5,360 nucleotides of DNA from Verrucomicrobiota bacterium. GTDB taxonomy: Bacteria; Verrucomicrobiota; Verrucomicrobiia; Limisphaerales; JAEYXS01. A program made the translations under genes and the position numbers. The stretch lies in contig JAJNBN010000420.1 of the NCBI GenBank assembly GCA_021156225.1, positions 1-5,360 of the forward strand, given 5' to 3'. A model generated the notes under the pieces. The model was not told where the DNA came from and did no database searches. It worked only from the letters and a program-made list of their open reading frames with translations. Positions 4,367 through 5,360 of the stretch are shown here, piece by piece (positions within the stretch are counted from its first letter, which is position 1; the number at the start of each line of letters is the position of its first letter).

Positions 4367-5360
4367 CTACTTCGCGCAGGCGATTTCTGGTGCGTGCGAA
4401 TGATCATGATGTTCATGGTCATCGCAGCCGCCCTCTTTCGCTCCCTTGCAGCCCAACGGATGCTTGTCGCCCTTGAACGGCGGACGCATCGAGAGGCCGA
4501 GCAATTCCAGCATCGCCTTGTCCTGATCGTAATCGGGCGAAGGCACCGCGGAAGTCAGCATGCTCTTGGTTTCCGAAGAGAAGATCGAATTGGCACCCGC
4601 GAGGAAACAGAAGGCCTGCTCAGACACCGACAGTTTCGCTCGACCAGCGGAGAGACGCACCATGCTGCGCGGCATCAAAATGCGCGCCGTGGCGATCATC
4701 CGCAGCGCTTCCGTGAACGGCACATCAGGCGCATCGGCCATCGGCGTACCGGGGACTTTGGAGAGAATGTTCACCGGCACGGACTCCGGATGCGGCTCCA
4801 TGCTCGACAGTGTGTGGAGCAGATCAACGCGATCGGCGATCGTCTCGCCCAGACCGAGAATGCCGCCCGTGCACAACGTGACGCTCGTCTTGCGCACGTT
4901 CTCCAACGTGTTCAAGCGATCTTCGTACGTGCGCGTGGTGATGACGGATTTGTAGTGCGAGGCCGAGGTATCGAGATTGTGATTGTAAGCGTAGAGGCCG
5001 GCTTCTTCGAGGCGCTTGGCTTGGGATTCATTCAGCATGCCCAAGGTGCAGCATACTTCCACGCCCATGTCGGTGACTTCACGCACCATCTCCAAAACTT
5101 TATCGAACTGCTCATTGTCCTTCGCGGAACGCCAGGCGGCGCCCATGCACACGCGGCTAACACCGCTTTCCTTCGCGCGCTTGGCGATATCGACAACAGC
5201 ACACTTGTCCATCAAGTCCTGACGTTCGATGCCGGTCTGGTAACGCGAAGACTGCGAGCAATAGGAACAATCTTCCGGGCACGCCCCCGTTTTGATGGAG
5301 ATCAATTTGCAGACCTGCACTTCGCTCGGGTCCGGCTGTTCGCGATGCACGGCAGCGGCG
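4367..5360 (-). CDS. bioB: Biotin synthase BioB, N-terminus beyond the window
   Basis: Radical SAM enzyme that inserts sulfur into dethiobiotin, the last step of biotin synthesis, in the cytosol. The frame runs through the right edge and reads AAAVHRE at its start; a GTG at 5350 is the Val of the conserved VHRE segment, not a start, so about 25-30 residues are missing. Numbering from that Val, the [4Fe-4S]-SAM motif GACPEDCSYCSQS has C24, C28 and C31. The sulfur-donor [2Fe-2S] ligands are C68 (RVCMGAAWR), C100 (EVCCTLGML), C160 (TLCTGGILGLGE) and R232 (MVRLSAGR), matching E. coli C97, C128, C188 and R260. YNHNLDTS is also present. After the usual end of the core (about residue 290) comes an unusual tail: Cys at 301, 309 and 325 and five His in DHEHHDHSH (311-319). 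Upstream gene of a probable pair with the M14 hydrolase. Confidence 0.97.
   Translation of the reverse strand, partial: AAAVHREQPDPSEVQVCKLISIKTGACPEDCSYCSQSSRYQTGIERQDLMDKCAVVDIAKRAKESGVSRVCMGAAWRSAKDNEQFDKVLEMVREVTDMGVEVCCTLGMLNESQAKRLEEAGLYAYNHNLDTSASHYKSVITTRTYEDRLNTLENVRKTSVTLCTGGILGLGETIADRVDLLHTLSSMEPHPESVPVNILSKVPGTPMADAPDVPFTEALRMIATARILMPRSMVRLSAGRAKLSVSEQAFCFLAGANSIFSSETKSMLTSAVPSPDYDQDKAMLELLGLSMRPPFKGDKHPLGCKGAKEGGCDDHEHHDHSHAPEIACAK

Noticed and set aside
5348..5350. GTG as the start of bioB
   Set aside because: It encodes the Val of the conserved VHRE segment, and the frame continues through three Ala codons to the window edge, so the real start lies outside.

Overview
The window is about 5.4 kb of bacterial chromosome of moderate-to-high GC. 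Six protein-coding genes can be supported, plus one gene that runs off the left edge. I found no transposase, integrase, CRISPR array, rRNA or tRNA. Three things weakly suggest Verrucomicrobiota or a related PVC bacterium: most starts lack an obvious Shine-Dalgarno sequence, a TCG-rich hexamer repeat sits between convergent genes, and the proteins have the general look of that group. This placement is an inference, not a demonstration.

Left third (1-1281), all leftward. The first 180 bases encode the N-terminus of an exported protein with a clear signal peptide, truncated by the window edge. Next comes a gene-free stretch (181-756) with short direct repeats, a recurring ACAAAAT motif and two small hairpins. 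It ends at a leftward gene (757-1281) for a small lipoprotein-like protein of unknown function.

Middle (1370-3448), a rightward three-gene cluster that probably forms one transcription unit. It encodes a two-helix membrane protein with a PH-like tail, an RNase Z-like metallo-beta-lactamase-fold hydrolase joined to it by an ATGA start/stop overlap, and a DUF4253 protein 49 bp further on, after a small intercistronic hairpin. The hydrolase carries Asp where the family normally has the second His of HxHxDH.

Right third (3515-5360), leftward and convergent with the middle cluster. Biotin synthase BioB (N-terminus beyond the window) is followed 45-66 bp downstream by an M14-type zinc carboxypeptidase of the succinylglutamate desuccinylase/aspartoacylase group. 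BioB keeps its visible cluster ligands and ends in a Cys/His-rich tail. The two are probably co-transcribed.

Nothing here proves a new multi-gene system. The best leads are the membrane PH-like / RNase Z-like / DUF4253 cluster, the altered metal motif in the hydrolase, the BioB tail, and the repeat-bearing gene-free region.
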